Assembly (NCBI GenBank): GCA_900552465.1
Contig: URZO01000004.1
Coordinates: 50,691 to 114,690, forward strand
Direction of reading: 5' to 3'
Length of the DNA: 64,000 bases
Source of the DNA: an uncultured Parabacteroides sp.
GTDB lineage: Bacteria > Bacteroidota > Bacteroidia > Bacteroidales > Tannerellaceae
The position numbers were made by a program, and so were the translations under genes. Below are positions 32,201 through 41,243 of the stretch, piece by piece; position 1 is the first letter of the stretch; each line of letters begins with the position of its first letter. The notes beneath the pieces are model-generated. The model worked only from the letters and a program-made list of their open reading frames with translations, had not been told where the DNA came from and did not search any database.

Positions 32201-32794
32201 ATGATTACTTATATTATTATCGGGATTACGGTTGTCGTGTCCTACATCTGCTTCGGCAACCAGGAGTTGTTCCGGAAGTTGGCTTTCGTCCCTTACCGTA
32301 CGGTCCATAATCGTGAGTGGTACCGGCTGATTACGCATGGCTTTGTGCATGCCGACATGACGCACCTGCTTGTGAACATGTTTACCTTCTGGTCGTTCGG
32401 GACGTATATGGAAAGTGCCTTCCGCTATATGGGATTAGGTACGGGTGGTTACTTAGGGCTGTACTTCGGCGGAATGGTCGCCGCTTCGATTTACGACCTG
32501 ATCCGCCGCCGCAATGATCCTTATTATGTCTCGATAGGGGCTTCGGGAGCTGTTTCAGCTGTACTCTTCACCTCTATCTTGCTTAATCCCTGGGGGAAGA
32601 TTCTGTTTTTTGCCGTGTTGCCGATACCGGGAATTATCTTCGGTGTGCTCTATTTGGCTTATTGCCAGTATATGGCAAAGCAGGCAGGTGACAATGTCAA
32701 CCATAATGCCCACTTTTACGGCGCGCTCTATGGTCTGATTTATCCGGTCATCCTCGAACCTTCACTCCTTCGGGCTTTCCTTTCCCATTTCTGA
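32201..32794 (+). CDS. rhomboid-family intramembrane serine protease
   Basis: Integral membrane protease of 197 residues with about six membrane helices. The catalytic serine is in SIGASGAVSA (S115) and the catalytic histidine in NHNAHFYGALYG (H171). HGFVHADMTHLLVNM carries the conserved His/Asn of the family. ATG 32201 is 29 codons inside the longest frame and follows the -7 box. Substrates are unknown; rhomboids cleave membrane proteins within or near the bilayer. It converges on the outer-membrane protein gene with 3 bp between stop codons. Confidence 0.93.
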   Translation: MITYIIIGITVVVSYICFGNQELFRKLAFVPYRTVHNREWYRLITHGFVHADMTHLLVNMFTFWSFGTYMESAFRYMGLGTGGYLGLYFGGMVAASIYDLIRRRNDPYYVSIGASGAVSAVLFTSILLNPWGKILFFAVLPIPGIIFGVLYLAYCQYMAKQAGDNVNHNAHFYGALYGLIYPVILEPSLLRAFLSHF

Positions 32795-32797
32795 TCA

Positions 32798-35605
32798 TCA
32801 GAACCTTCCACCCGGGCCACCGTGGCGCGGGCCTCTTCCGCCCGGTCCCTGTACGTCGTTCATGGTGGCACCACCTTTGAAGATGCTGAAGCGGTAGATG
32901 AAGTGTACCATGAAGTAGCTGCTCAACGTGTTGTATTCCGTATCCTGCGTATAGCTGGCGGTTACGCTGCGGGAGATGTTGCTGCGTTGTTTCAGAATAT
33001 CGTATATCTTGAACCGGAGGGTCGCTTGCTTCCCCTTCAGGAACGATTTGGAGGCAGATGCATTCCACAGGACTTCCTTCTGCTTGAAACCGTCGGAGTA
33101 GCCGGAGTTTGTCGACCAGGTGATGTCGCTTTCAACCTTGAAATCGAGCGGAAGGTAGATCGTCGTCGTACCGCCCACGCCGTAGTTGAAGGCGTTCAGG
33201 TCGCTCTGTCCCTGAAGAGAGTTCTGCGTCCCGTTGTAGCGGATGTTGCCGTTCAGGCCGAGGTCCAGATAATCGGAACGGAAGTCGATGCCGGCACGTT
33301 CCATCAGGACAAGGTTCTTGTTCGTATTCTTTTCATCATTGATAAAGCCGTTGCTGTTGGCATAAGAACCCATTGTCATGGAGTTGACCGAGAATTTCCG
33401 GTTCCGGAGCGGTGTGTTGAACAGGACGCGGAGGTTACCGTTGTAGTTTCCGTTCACGTTGTCGTACGTAGTCATCTTCTTACCTGTATTTCCGACATAA
33501 ACAGATTTGTTGACAATGTCGTTGATGATATAGTTGAAGTTCAGCATCACCATTATGGCAGTCTGCTTGTCCGGCACGAATTTCTGGAAACGGGCGGACA
33601 GGTTGTTGGTGTAGGTCGGCTTCAGGTCCGGGTTACCCATCGTTGTGTTCAGCGGGTCGGAGATGTCGGCAACAGGCTGCAACTGCGTCATGCTGGGCTG
33701 GCTGGTCCGGCCGCGGTAGTTGATGCGGAGGTTTGTCCGTTTGTCGAACTTATAGTTGAAACGGACCATCGGCGAGAGGTTCACCACGTTGCGCGACAAC
33801 TTGGAGAGCGTCGTGTCGCCCACGAAGTTCTCACTCGTGCTGTGCGACGGGTCTACCGTCAGACCGACCGTATAATCATACTTGGCACGAACGGCCTTGA
33901 ATGCGAGGCTGACCTGCTGGTTGATGAAGTTGTTGCGGTAACTCTTGCTGTAGGCCGTGTCCAACTGATTATATTCTTCGCTTCCCTCTTCACGCGTGTA
34001 GGAATTTTTCAGCGACTCCTGTTTGTTCTGACGGATGCTGTAGGTCGCCTGAATGAAGTTGTTATGTCCGATCGGTTCCACCCAGGAGAGGTAGGCCCGG
34101 TAGTTGTAACCTTTGTTGTCGTAGCGGAAGCGCTGGTCTACCAGTTCGTTCTCCTGTCCGGCGGCCATCATCATGTATTCCGTATTGGAATAGTTCAGCC
34201 CTTTATTATAGGAATCGCTTGCGCCTCCCGACAGAGAGCCGCTGAAGACGCGTCCTTCGCTGTTCAGCTTCCGGCTGAATTCAAGGGTTGCGTTGACGTT
34301 GTAGCCTTCGCCGTCGGACAGGTAGTCCGATTCGCCGACGTTGACCGTGTCCCGCAGGGCGTTCAAGGTATTGAAGCGACTCCCTTCGCGGTTGTGGCTG
34401 TTGCTGTAGCTGAAATTCGGGCGGAAGATGATTTGGGTGAGCGAGTCCGGTTTCCATTCCATACGGATGTCGGCAGCTACATTGTCGCTCCGGGTGTTGC
34501 TGTTGTTGTTCTCATTATAGAAAGAGGTGCTGTCGCCGGGCAGGATATTCTGCCGGTTGCTTTTGCTGATAGCGTCGTTGTCGGAATGGGAATACCGGAG
34601 GTTTCCGCCGACAGTCAGTTTCGGATTGAACTCTTTGCTGAAGTTCAGGCCGATATTGCCGGAGGTCGTGATACCGTTGCCGGCTCCACCGCCGCCCCGC
34701 CTGCCGCGCGGTCCGCCCATTCCCTGGAACATGGTGGAGGCAAGGTCCGAGAATCCCATGTTGTTCGTATTGTTGATGCCTCCCATCAAGGTCAGTTGGT
34801 CGTTGTTGATAAAGCGGTTTACCATGAAGTTCCCCTCATACCGGTCTTCGCTGCCGTAGCCGGCGAAAGCATTCCCGAACCAACCCTGCTTCATGCCGGG
34901 CTTGACGGTCAGGTTGATGACCGTTTCCTCGTCGCCATCGTCGAATCCGGTCATCCGGGCCATGTCGCTCAGTCTGTCCAACACCTGTACCTTGTCGATC
35001 ATCTTCGACGGCAGGTTCTTGGAGGCTACTTTCGGGTCATCCGAGAAGAACTCTTTCCCGTCGATCAACACTTTCTTGATCTCTTTTCCGTTGACGGTGA
35101 TTTTCCCTTCGCTGTCGATTTCCACGCCTGGCATCTTCTTCAGCAGATCTTCCAGCATGGAACCTTCCGTTACCTTATAAGAGTCGGCATTATATTCCAT
35201 CGTATCGTTGCGCACCGTCACTTCCGGCGCTTTCCCGATCACGACCGCTTCACCCAGTTGGATGGCGCCGTCGTTCAGGGCCAGTCTGCCCAGTTTGACG
35301 GGATTGGTGTTCCCCGTAATCTGAAGGGGTTGGTAGAGCGGATCGAATCCGACAAACGATACGTGCAGTAGATAGCTGCCGTTTTTAATATTCTTAAGCG
35401 TGAAAGCCCCGTTACGTGAAGTGGCGACACCTCCGACCATCGAACTGTCTTTTACGCTAAGTAAACGGACCGTTGCCTGTTCGATCGGTTCATTGGTCCC
35501 CTCCTCAATCACCGTTCCGGTGATGTCTACGCCGCCGCGTTGCGCGTATGCCGGCATAGTCAACAGAATTAAAAACAGAATTGAAAAATACCTTCCCAGT
35601 TTCAT
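32798..35605 (-). CDS. outer-membrane beta-barrel protein (TonB-dependent receptor-like, OMP_b-brl_3)
   Basis: A 935-residue outer-membrane protein. Signal peptide (ending MPAYAQ); a carboxypeptidase-regulatory-like beta-sandwich (about 25-115: ITGTVIEEGTNEPIEQATVRL); a TonB plug-like domain (about 120-230: EMLEDLLKKMPGVEIDSEG-type segment); then a long barrel rich in Asn/Ser/Tyr. The tail is GGPGG-rich after the last aromatic strand. This matches the 'outer membrane beta-barrel family protein' group, which lacks a SusD partner; the ligand is unknown. An ECF sigma gene lies 249 bp upstream on the same strand and might control it or the divergent SusC locus. Confidence 0.88.
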   Translation of the reverse strand: MKLGRYFSILFLILLTMPAYAQRGGVDITGTVIEEGTNEPIEQATVRLLSVKDSSMVGGVATSRNGAFTLKNIKNGSYLLHVSFVGFDPLYQPLQITGNTNPVKLGRLALNDGAIQLGEAVVIGKAPEVTVRNDTMEYNADSYKVTEGSMLEDLLKKMPGVEIDSEGKITVNGKEIKKVLIDGKEFFSDDPKVASKNLPSKMIDKVQVLDRLSDMARMTGFDDGDEETVINLTVKPGMKQGWFGNAFAGYGSEDRYEGNFMVNRFINNDQLTLMGGINNTNNMGFSDLASTMFQGMGGPRGRRGGGGAGNGITTSGNIGLNFSKEFNPKLTVGGNLRYSHSDNDAISKSNRQNILPGDSTSFYNENNNSNTRSDNVAADIRMEWKPDSLTQIIFRPNFSYSNSHNREGSRFNTLNALRDTVNVGESDYLSDGEGYNVNATLEFSRKLNSEGRVFSGSLSGGASDSYNKGLNYSNTEYMMMAAGQENELVDQRFRYDNKGYNYRAYLSWVEPIGHNNFIQATYSIRQNKQESLKNSYTREEGSEEYNQLDTAYSKSYRNNFINQQVSLAFKAVRAKYDYTVGLTVDPSHSTSENFVGDTTLSKLSRNVVNLSPMVRFNYKFDKRTNLRINYRGRTSQPSMTQLQPVADISDPLNTTMGNPDLKPTYTNNLSARFQKFVPDKQTAIMVMLNFNYIINDIVNKSVYVGNTGKKMTTYDNVNGNYNGNLRVLFNTPLRNRKFSVNSMTMGSYANSNGFINDEKNTNKNLVLMERAGIDFRSDYLDLGLNGNIRYNGTQNSLQGQSDLNAFNYGVGGTTTIYLPLDFKVESDITWSTNSGYSDGFKQKEVLWNASASKSFLKGKQATLRFKIYDILKQRSNISRSVTASYTQDTEYNTLSSYFMVHFIYRFSIFKGGATMNDVQGPGGRGPRHGGPGGRF

Positions 35606-35853
35606 ACCTTTTATTTTATCTTATCTGATATTAAGTACGAAAAGATAGACGCGGAAGCCTTCCGGAAGTTTAACAAGGCTTGGGATGATTTTGATTTATT
35701 AACGGATGAGGGTGTTTAGCAGATTGATATTGTTTTGTGATTTTTGCTGTCTGTATGAAACGTTAAAAAATATTACCCGCTTGGGTAAATCATTTTACAT
35801 GGGGTATTAATCCGGATTACCTGCTACAGTAGTTACATTTTGCTACTACGCGT

Positions 35854-36408
35854 TTAGCCCAGAATATTTATAAGAAGCGGTAAATAGTCCTTTAATCTGT
35901 GACGGAGTATCTTTAGCGCCTGCGATATTCTGTACTCGACGGTTTTTATCGATATGCCGAGCCGTTCGGCGATCTGCATATTCGTCCTCTCGCCGAAACG
36001 GCTTAGTATGAATGTCTCCCGGTACGTATCCGGCAGGTTTTCTATGGCTTTCCGGATGTTCTCAGTCAGTTCGTTGACAAAGTAATAGTTCGGGTCTTCA
36101 AACTGGTCTTTAATCTTTTCATAGATCTGGTTATGAATGCGTTCGTGATATTGGTTTTTCCTGATTGCGTTCAGGCAACGGTGCTTGGTGGAGATGAACA
36201 GGTAAGATTTCAGAGAAGTTTCGATTACGAGGTTTTCCCTTGCTTCCCAGATAAAAAGCATAAGCTCCTGTACAAGTTCTTCGGAATCGTCATCAGAAAT
36301 ATATTGGGAAGCATATTCACAAAGAGGAGAGTAATACTTGACAAACAGTTGCCTGTAAGCATCCTTGTCTCCTTGTTGTAATAGTATTATCAGGTTATTT
36401 TCATCCAT
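35854..36408 (-). CDS. ECF RNA polymerase sigma-70 factor (locus 1)
   Basis: A 184-residue extracytoplasmic-function sigma factor. Sigma2 region about 10-80 (QLFVKYYSPLCEYASQYI, EELVQELMLFIWE). Sigma4 region about 120-175 with the helix-turn-helix ERTNMQIAERLGISIKTVEYR. Such factors are held by a membrane FecR anti-sigma and released when SusC/SusD senses the substrate. The FecR gene is divergent at 36672, the likely partner; alternatively it could serve the outer-membrane protein gene downstream. A -7 box is at 36443. Confidence 0.93.
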   Translation of the reverse strand: MDENNLIILLQQGDKDAYRQLFVKYYSPLCEYASQYISDDDSEELVQELMLFIWEARENLVIETSLKSYLFISTKHRCLNAIRKNQYHERIHNQIYEKIKDQFEDPNYYFVNELTENIRKAIENLPDTYRETFILSRFGERTNMQIAERLGISIKTVEYRISQALKILRHRLKDYLPLLINILG

Positions 36409-36442
36409 ATTCCTTAGTTTTATTATTTTCGATCTCTTTGTA

Positions 36443-36450
36443 CAAAAGTA
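36443..36450 (-). promoter_or_regulatory. -7 box for the locus 1 sigma gene
   Basis: CAAAAGTA on the plus strand reads TACTTTTG on the minus strand (TAnnTTTG), 34 bp before the sigma gene start. Confidence 0.5.
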
Positions 36451-36671
36451 AGGATAAACAAATAAAAACAGTAATGTGAGTTCGAATCTTTTTGAGTATA
36501 TTTTTTTGTTTAAAATGAAAAAACTGTATTATTTATTTACGAAACATGCTAAAATTAAGATTTAAAGAGCTAAAAGAAAATGCATGATAAAAATTGCTTA
36601 AATAAAATTTTTGACATAATTCTGCAAAACTGTTTAGGGTATCTCTTCTTGGCATTTGTCATATATATAGA

Positions 36672-37724
36672 ATGGAATTAGAAAATACATATATGACAAT
36701 CAATGGACCGGATAGTTCTATTATTTTGAGATACATTCGGAACACTGCTTCTGAAGAGGAGAAAGTACAGGTTGATATTTGGTTGAAGGATAATCCGGAA
36801 CATGAAAAAGTGTTGTTGCAGATTGCCCGCATTTACTATGCCAACCGGACACACGAACGGATTGCTTCACGTGATTCTTTACGGGCGTATCAAGATGTTC
36901 AAAAGAAAATGCAAGTTCATGCCAGGAGATTCTTGTTGAAAAGAGTATCTGTTTATGCCGCATGCTTTTTGGTTGGTTTAATAATTTCGTCTGTAATTTA
37001 TTGGAAAAGGCAAGATAGTGTTTTACTAACCCCTCAGATGGTAACAATTCAAGCAAATGCAGGTATACGTACCCATTTTAATTTGCCCGATGGTACGGTT
37101 GCATATTTGAACTCTGGAAGTACACTATCTTATTCATTACCTTATGATAAAAATGTACGTCGTGTAAATCTTTCCGGAGAAGCATATTTTGAAGTTACTC
37201 ATAATCCGGAGCAGCCATTTGTCGTAAGTGTTCATAATGATCGGATGAGGGTAAAAGTACATGGAACGGAATTTAACGTGCAAGCGTATGAAGAAGAAAG
37301 TCAAATTCAGACGACTTTGGTATCGGGTTCCGTAGACATAGAAGTTGTGAGAAGCGGACAAATAACAAGAAAGGCGCATTTGAAGCCTTCTGATAAGGCA
37401 GTATATGATGTGGCTAAAGACAAAATAAATATATTCCCTGTAAATACAGAGTATGAAACGTCGTGGATAGATGGGCGTTTAGTCTTTAAAAATATGCCTT
37501 TACCTCAGGTGCTGAAGAAATTATCTTATTTCTACAATGTAAAATTTGATGTACAGGATGATATAATCAACAGCTATTATTTCACAGGAACATTTCAAGA
37601 TAAACAATTGTCACAAGTATTGGACTATTTGAAAATAACTTCGCAAATAGATTATGAAATAAAGACAACAAGATCAGATGATAGCCATAAGATTCAACAA
37701 TCTGTAGTTGTGTTGAAAAATTGA
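36672..37724 (+). CDS. FecR-family anti-sigma factor (locus 1)
   Basis: A 350-residue inner-membrane regulator. The N-terminal cytoplasmic part (1-90) would bind the ECF sigma. One membrane helix (YAACFLVGLIISSVIYW, about 95-111) is followed by the periplasmic FecR domain (ANAGIRTHFNLPDGTVAYLNSG, VKVHGTEFNVQAY) and a C-terminal DUF4974-like domain (MPLPQVLKKLSYFYNVKFDV) that would contact the N-terminal signalling domain of SusC. It is divergent from the sigma gene at 36408 and upstream of susC. Markedly AT-rich, unlike the sigma gene. Confidence 0.93.
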   Translation: MELENTYMTINGPDSSIILRYIRNTASEEEKVQVDIWLKDNPEHEKVLLQIARIYYANRTHERIASRDSLRAYQDVQKKMQVHARRFLLKRVSVYAACFLVGLIISSVIYWKRQDSVLLTPQMVTIQANAGIRTHFNLPDGTVAYLNSGSTLSYSLPYDKNVRRVNLSGEAYFEVTHNPEQPFVVSVHNDRMRVKVHGTEFNVQAYEEESQIQTTLVSGSVDIEVVRSGQITRKAHLKPSDKAVYDVAKDKINIFPVNTEYETSWIDGRLVFKNMPLPQVLKKLSYFYNVKFDVQDDIINSYYFTGTFQDKQLSQVLDYLKITSQIDYEIKTTRSDDSHKIQQSVVVLKN

Positions 37725-37751
37725 ATGTTTAATTTAAAAAGATAATAGCCT

Positions 37752-37772
37752 ATGGAATATACAAATTTATAA
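37752..37772 (+). other. six-codon mini-ORF in the FecR-SusC gap (locus 1)
   Basis: ATG GAA ... TAA encodes MEYTNL. The segment GCCTATGGAA around its start is identical to that at the matching position in locus 2 (46084-46093), where a six-codon ORF also occurs. It may be a leader peptide or chance. Confidence 0.25.
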
Positions 37773-37789
37773 AACCTGATCATACGGAT

Positions 37790-37881
37790 AAAAAACATTC
37801 GGAAATATGTTCCCGCATATTCCCGAATGAAGATTCGTAAGATCATCATGAGAGACACAAACGAATTTTTTATTGAATAAA
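37790..37881 (-). ncRNA. candidate cis-antisense small RNA upstream of susC (locus 1)
   Basis: On the minus strand a TACTTTTG box (CAAAAGTA at 37888-37895) would start a transcript near 37881. About 55 nt later comes a 13-bp hairpin (37816-37828 with 37797-37809, one G-T pair) followed by a U-run (plus-strand A6 at 37790-37795): a well-formed intrinsic terminator. The predicted RNA of about 92 nt is antisense to the susC leader. DonS-type antisense RNAs that repress SusC/SusD loci with ECF/FecR control are known in Bacteroides fragilis, and this has the same placement. Confidence 0.55.
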
Positions 37882-37887
37882 TCACTA

Positions 37888-37895
37888 CAAAAGTA
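37888..37895 (-). promoter_or_regulatory. antisense -7 box at the susC start (locus 1)
   Basis: CAAAAGTA on the plus strand (TACTTTTG on the minus) ends on the A of the susC ATG. The surrounding ACTACAAAAGTATGG closely matches TACTACAAAGTTATG at the second susC. Confidence 0.5.
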
Positions 37896-40800
37896 TGGAA
37901 AAAAAGTATCATTTTCTGTATAGGGAGAGTATTATCTTCTTTATGTTGCAATTTAAAATTGTGAAAATTATGAAATTAACCTGTCTATTGCTGTTATTGT
38001 CGGTAAGCTTGGCTTTTGCATCCCAATCGTATGCACAGAAGGCGATAATTTCACTTAATATAACGAACAAGGCAGTTGTGGATGTGCTTGACGAAATCGA
38101 AGCACAGACCGATTTTCAGTTTTTCTATAATAATAAGATCATCGATGTCAATCGCAAAGTATCGGTAGATGCAAAAGATTCAAATGTTTTTGCCATTTTA
38201 AAGCAGATCTTTGAGAATACTGATGTTGTCTATAAAGTTGTGGATAAAGATATTATCTTGGCTTTGTCTGAAACTTCTGCTATTTCTCAGGAAAAGCGAA
38301 AGATAACTGGAGTTGTTACAGATCAGAAAACAGGTGAAACGATTATTGGAGCGAATGTACTGGTAAAAGGATCTTCAACAAATGGAACTGTGACAGATAT
38401 GGAAGGTCGCTTTTCTTTGGAAGTTTCGGATGATAATATTTTGGTAGTATCTTATATTGGATATAAAACAAAAGAAATCGTAGTAAAAAGTAATAGCGTG
38501 TTCGAGATTAAAATAGAAGAAGATTCTGAAAGTTTAGACGAAGTTGTTGTCGTTGGATATGGAACACAAAAGAAAGTAAATTTGACTGGTTCGGTTTCAG
38601 CCCTGAATACAAAGGATATAGAAAAATTGAAAGTTACACAAACTTCTCAGTTGTTGGCCGGTATGGTTAGTGGAATAAATGTCACTCAAGGCTCTGGGCA
38701 GCCTGGAGCAGACCAGTCTTATGTGAGAATTAGAGGATTAGGAACTTTTAGTAGCGCAGGAAATACTCCTTTGGTTTTAGTAGATGGTTTATCGTCTTCA
38801 TTGGAAAATGTAAATGCTAATGATATTGAGAGTATTTCAGTCTTGAAAGATGCTGCTTCTGCTTCTATCTATGGTACAAGAGCTGCGAATGGGGTCATAT
38901 TAATAAAAACCAAAAGTGGCAAAGAAGGAAAAGCCCGTATCACTTATCAAGGTAACTTCGGTTTTTCCCGTCCGGCAGAGACTCCTAAAATTGTAGATTC
39001 CTGGGTTTATGCAGAAATGTATAATGAAGCATTGATAAATGGAGGGAGTAGTCCACAGTATACTGCTGATGAAATAGCAAAATTCAGGTCTGGAGAGGAT
39101 CCGGATAACTATCCGAATAAAAGACATTATGATGATTTGATTAGTTCAGGAAGTGGATTTCAAACAAATCATTATATAGGCTTGACCGGAGGAAATGATA
39201 AAAATTCATATATGTTTTCTTTAGGGTATCTAAATCAAAATGGGATTGTTGCAGAAACTAATTACAGACGTTATAATGTTATGTTTAACGCAAGCAGTAA
39301 GTTAAGAGATAATTTTAAGGTAAATGTAAAATTCTCAGGACAAAAAGGGGACCGTAATCAGCCTACTGCGGTCGATAGCAATCCTCCGGAGGGAGTTGAG
39401 GGATTAATAAGTTATGCTATAAAAGTACCTAATACAATTGCAGGCAAACGCTCTGATGGTTATTATGGCAATCAGACAGGGTTTACGATTGAAGGTTGGA
39501 TGGATAGCGAATCTTTTATAAAAAATAATGATGTAGATGTTATTGCAAGTGCTAATTTTGAATGGAACATTTTGAAAGATTTGAAGCTAACAGGTGTTGC
39601 AGGATATGACTATACCAATTCGGATTATAAAAAATTCAGGCCTACATTAGTGATAGATCAATATACTACAGCATCTCCCTCGGATTTAAGAGTTCGGAGC
39701 ACTCAAAATTCATTATTGACTTTGCAGGCGTATTTGAATTATGATTTAACGATAAAAGAGAATTTGTTTCATTTCCTTTTGGGGTATTCACAAGAAAGTA
39801 ATGAAAATAAATGGGTAGAGGCTTATCGTGACAACTTTCCCGGTAATACTTTATATGAAATAAACGCAGGTTCTGCTTCAAACCAACAGAATTCCGGTTC
39901 TGCTTCGGAATGGGCTTTAGCCTCTTTCTTTGGTAGAATAAACTATTCTTTTAAAGATCGATATCTTGTAGAATTGAATGCAAGATACGATGGCTCTTCA
40001 AGATTCCCCAAAAGTAATAGATGGGGATTTTTCCCTTCCGTTTCCGGAGGGTGGATTATCTCTCAAGAGGATTTCTTTAATGTTTCTGTTATGAATAATT
40101 TGAAGTTAAGGGCATCTTGGGGTACATTAGGTAATCAGAACATCGGTGATTATCCTTATCAACAGGTTATTGCATTAGGCATAAATGCTCCTTTTGGTGT
40201 TTCAGAAGTATTACAACCTGGTGCTGCGGCAACTACTGTCCCAAGTACAAATATTACATGGGAATCGACAGAGGTCGTAAATGTAGGAGCGGATGTGGGA
40301 TTGTTTAATAATAAATTAACCTTCACTGCGGACTATTATTTTAAGGAAACTTCTGATATATTGTACAATGTGACAGCCTCTAAAATCTTGGGTATGACAC
40401 CCTCTGTTCAGAATGCAGGAACTGTTGTCAACAAAGGTCTTGATTTGTCCATACAGCATCGAAATGTTATAGGTGATTTTTCTTATGGCATTACTGCAAA
40501 TGTTTCCTATGTGAAGAATCGAGTGAAAAAATTGGCTAATGTGGAAAAGGATATTGCTGGTGGACTATTTCTTGATTATTCTTTAAAATCTATTTATGGC
40601 TATGTTACAGATGGTTTCTTTAATAGTCAAGAAGAAATAGATAATTATGCAAAGCAGCCCAGGACTGCTAAGCCTGGGGACTTGAAATTGGTAGATATTA
40701 GTGGGCCTGACGGCGTTCCTGATGGTGTGGTAAATGCGGATTATGATCGGAAAATAATCGGCGACCAATTCCCGAACTATAATTTTGGCTTAAATATTAA

Positions 40801-41239
40801 TGCTTCGTATAAGAATGTCGACTTTTTACTCAATATGAGTGGAGTTGCGGGAATGAATCGACTGATTGAAGGTTATCAAGGTAATGCTTTTTATTGGGGG
40901 TCAAATCCTCAGGAATGGATGGTTGAAGGACGCTGGACAGAGACAAATCATAATGCAACTTATCCTCGGATGTTGGTTTTAGGAGGGGGAGAACAGCAAT
41001 TTTATACCTCTACTTACAGGGTTGCAAATGCATCTTTCTTACGGATTAATGACATACAACTTGGATATACATTTCCTTCTTCGATGATCCATTTTTTAGG
41101 GATGTCTAATTTAAGAGTTTATGCGAGCATAAAAAATTTAGCAACATTTCATAGTTATTTGGATGGCTGGGATCCAGAAAGGACCTCTATGTATCCGGCA
41201 GTTAGAGATTTTATGGCAGGAATAAGTATAACATTTTAA
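37895..41239 (+). CDS. SusC/RagA-type TonB-linked outer-membrane transporter with STN domain (locus 1)
   Basis: A 1114-residue outer-membrane importer partnered with SusD. After a 25-residue extension comes a signal peptide (MKLTCLLLLLSVSLAFASQSYAQ region), then an STN domain (about 50-130: NKAVVDVLDEIEAQTDFQFFY) for signalling to FecR. A carboxypeptidase-like beta-sandwich follows (ITGVVTDQKTGETIIGANVL), then the plug with the SusC signature LDEVVVVGYGTQKKVNLTGS, and a 22-strand-type barrel ending ...GISITF. The long N-terminal extension is normal for STN-containing SusC proteins of this regulatory type. Stop 41239 is followed directly by susD. AT-rich. Substrate unknown. Confidence 0.95.
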   Translation: MEKKYHFLYRESIIFFMLQFKIVKIMKLTCLLLLLSVSLAFASQSYAQKAIISLNITNKAVVDVLDEIEAQTDFQFFYNNKIIDVNRKVSVDAKDSNVFAILKQIFENTDVVYKVVDKDIILALSETSAISQEKRKITGVVTDQKTGETIIGANVLVKGSSTNGTVTDMEGRFSLEVSDDNILVVSYIGYKTKEIVVKSNSVFEIKIEEDSESLDEVVVVGYGTQKKVNLTGSVSALNTKDIEKLKVTQTSQLLAGMVSGINVTQGSGQPGADQSYVRIRGLGTFSSAGNTPLVLVDGLSSSLENVNANDIESISVLKDAASASIYGTRAANGVILIKTKSGKEGKARITYQGNFGFSRPAETPKIVDSWVYAEMYNEALINGGSSPQYTADEIAKFRSGEDPDNYPNKRHYDDLISSGSGFQTNHYIGLTGGNDKNSYMFSLGYLNQNGIVAETNYRRYNVMFNASSKLRDNFKVNVKFSGQKGDRNQPTAVDSNPPEGVEGLISYAIKVPNTIAGKRSDGYYGNQTGFTIEGWMDSESFIKNNDVDVIASANFEWNILKDLKLTGVAGYDYTNSDYKKFRPTLVIDQYTTASPSDLRVRSTQNSLLTLQAYLNYDLTIKENLFHFLLGYSQESNENKWVEAYRDNFPGNTLYEINAGSASNQQNSGSASEWALASFFGRINYSFKDRYLVELNARYDGSSRFPKSNRWGFFPSVSGGWIISQEDFFNVSVMNNLKLRASWGTLGNQNIGDYPYQQVIALGINAPFGVSEVLQPGAAATTVPSTNITWESTEVVNVGADVGLFNNKLTFTADYYFKETSDILYNVTASKILGMTPSVQNAGTVVNKGLDLSIQHRNVIGDFSYGITANVSYVKNRVKKLANVEKDIAGGLFLDYSLKSIYGYVTDGFFNSQEEIDNYAKQPRTAKPGDLKLVDISGPDGVPDGVVNADYDRKIIGDQFPNYNFGLNINASYKNVDFLLNMSGVAGMNRLIEGYQGNAFYWGSNPQEWMVEGRWTETNHNATYPRMLVLGGGEQQFYTSTYRVANASFLRINDIQLGYTFPSSMIHFLGMSNLRVYASIKNLATFHSYLDGWDPERTSMYPAVRDFMAGISITF

Positions 41240-41243
41240 AGTG

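Noticed and set aside
32822..35371. An 849-codon open frame antisense to the outer-membrane protein gene
   Set aside because: Its translation is rich in Val, Arg, His and Gln without domains or signal peptide, as expected for the shadow of a codon-biased gene. The opposite strand encodes a clear signal peptide, plug and barrel.
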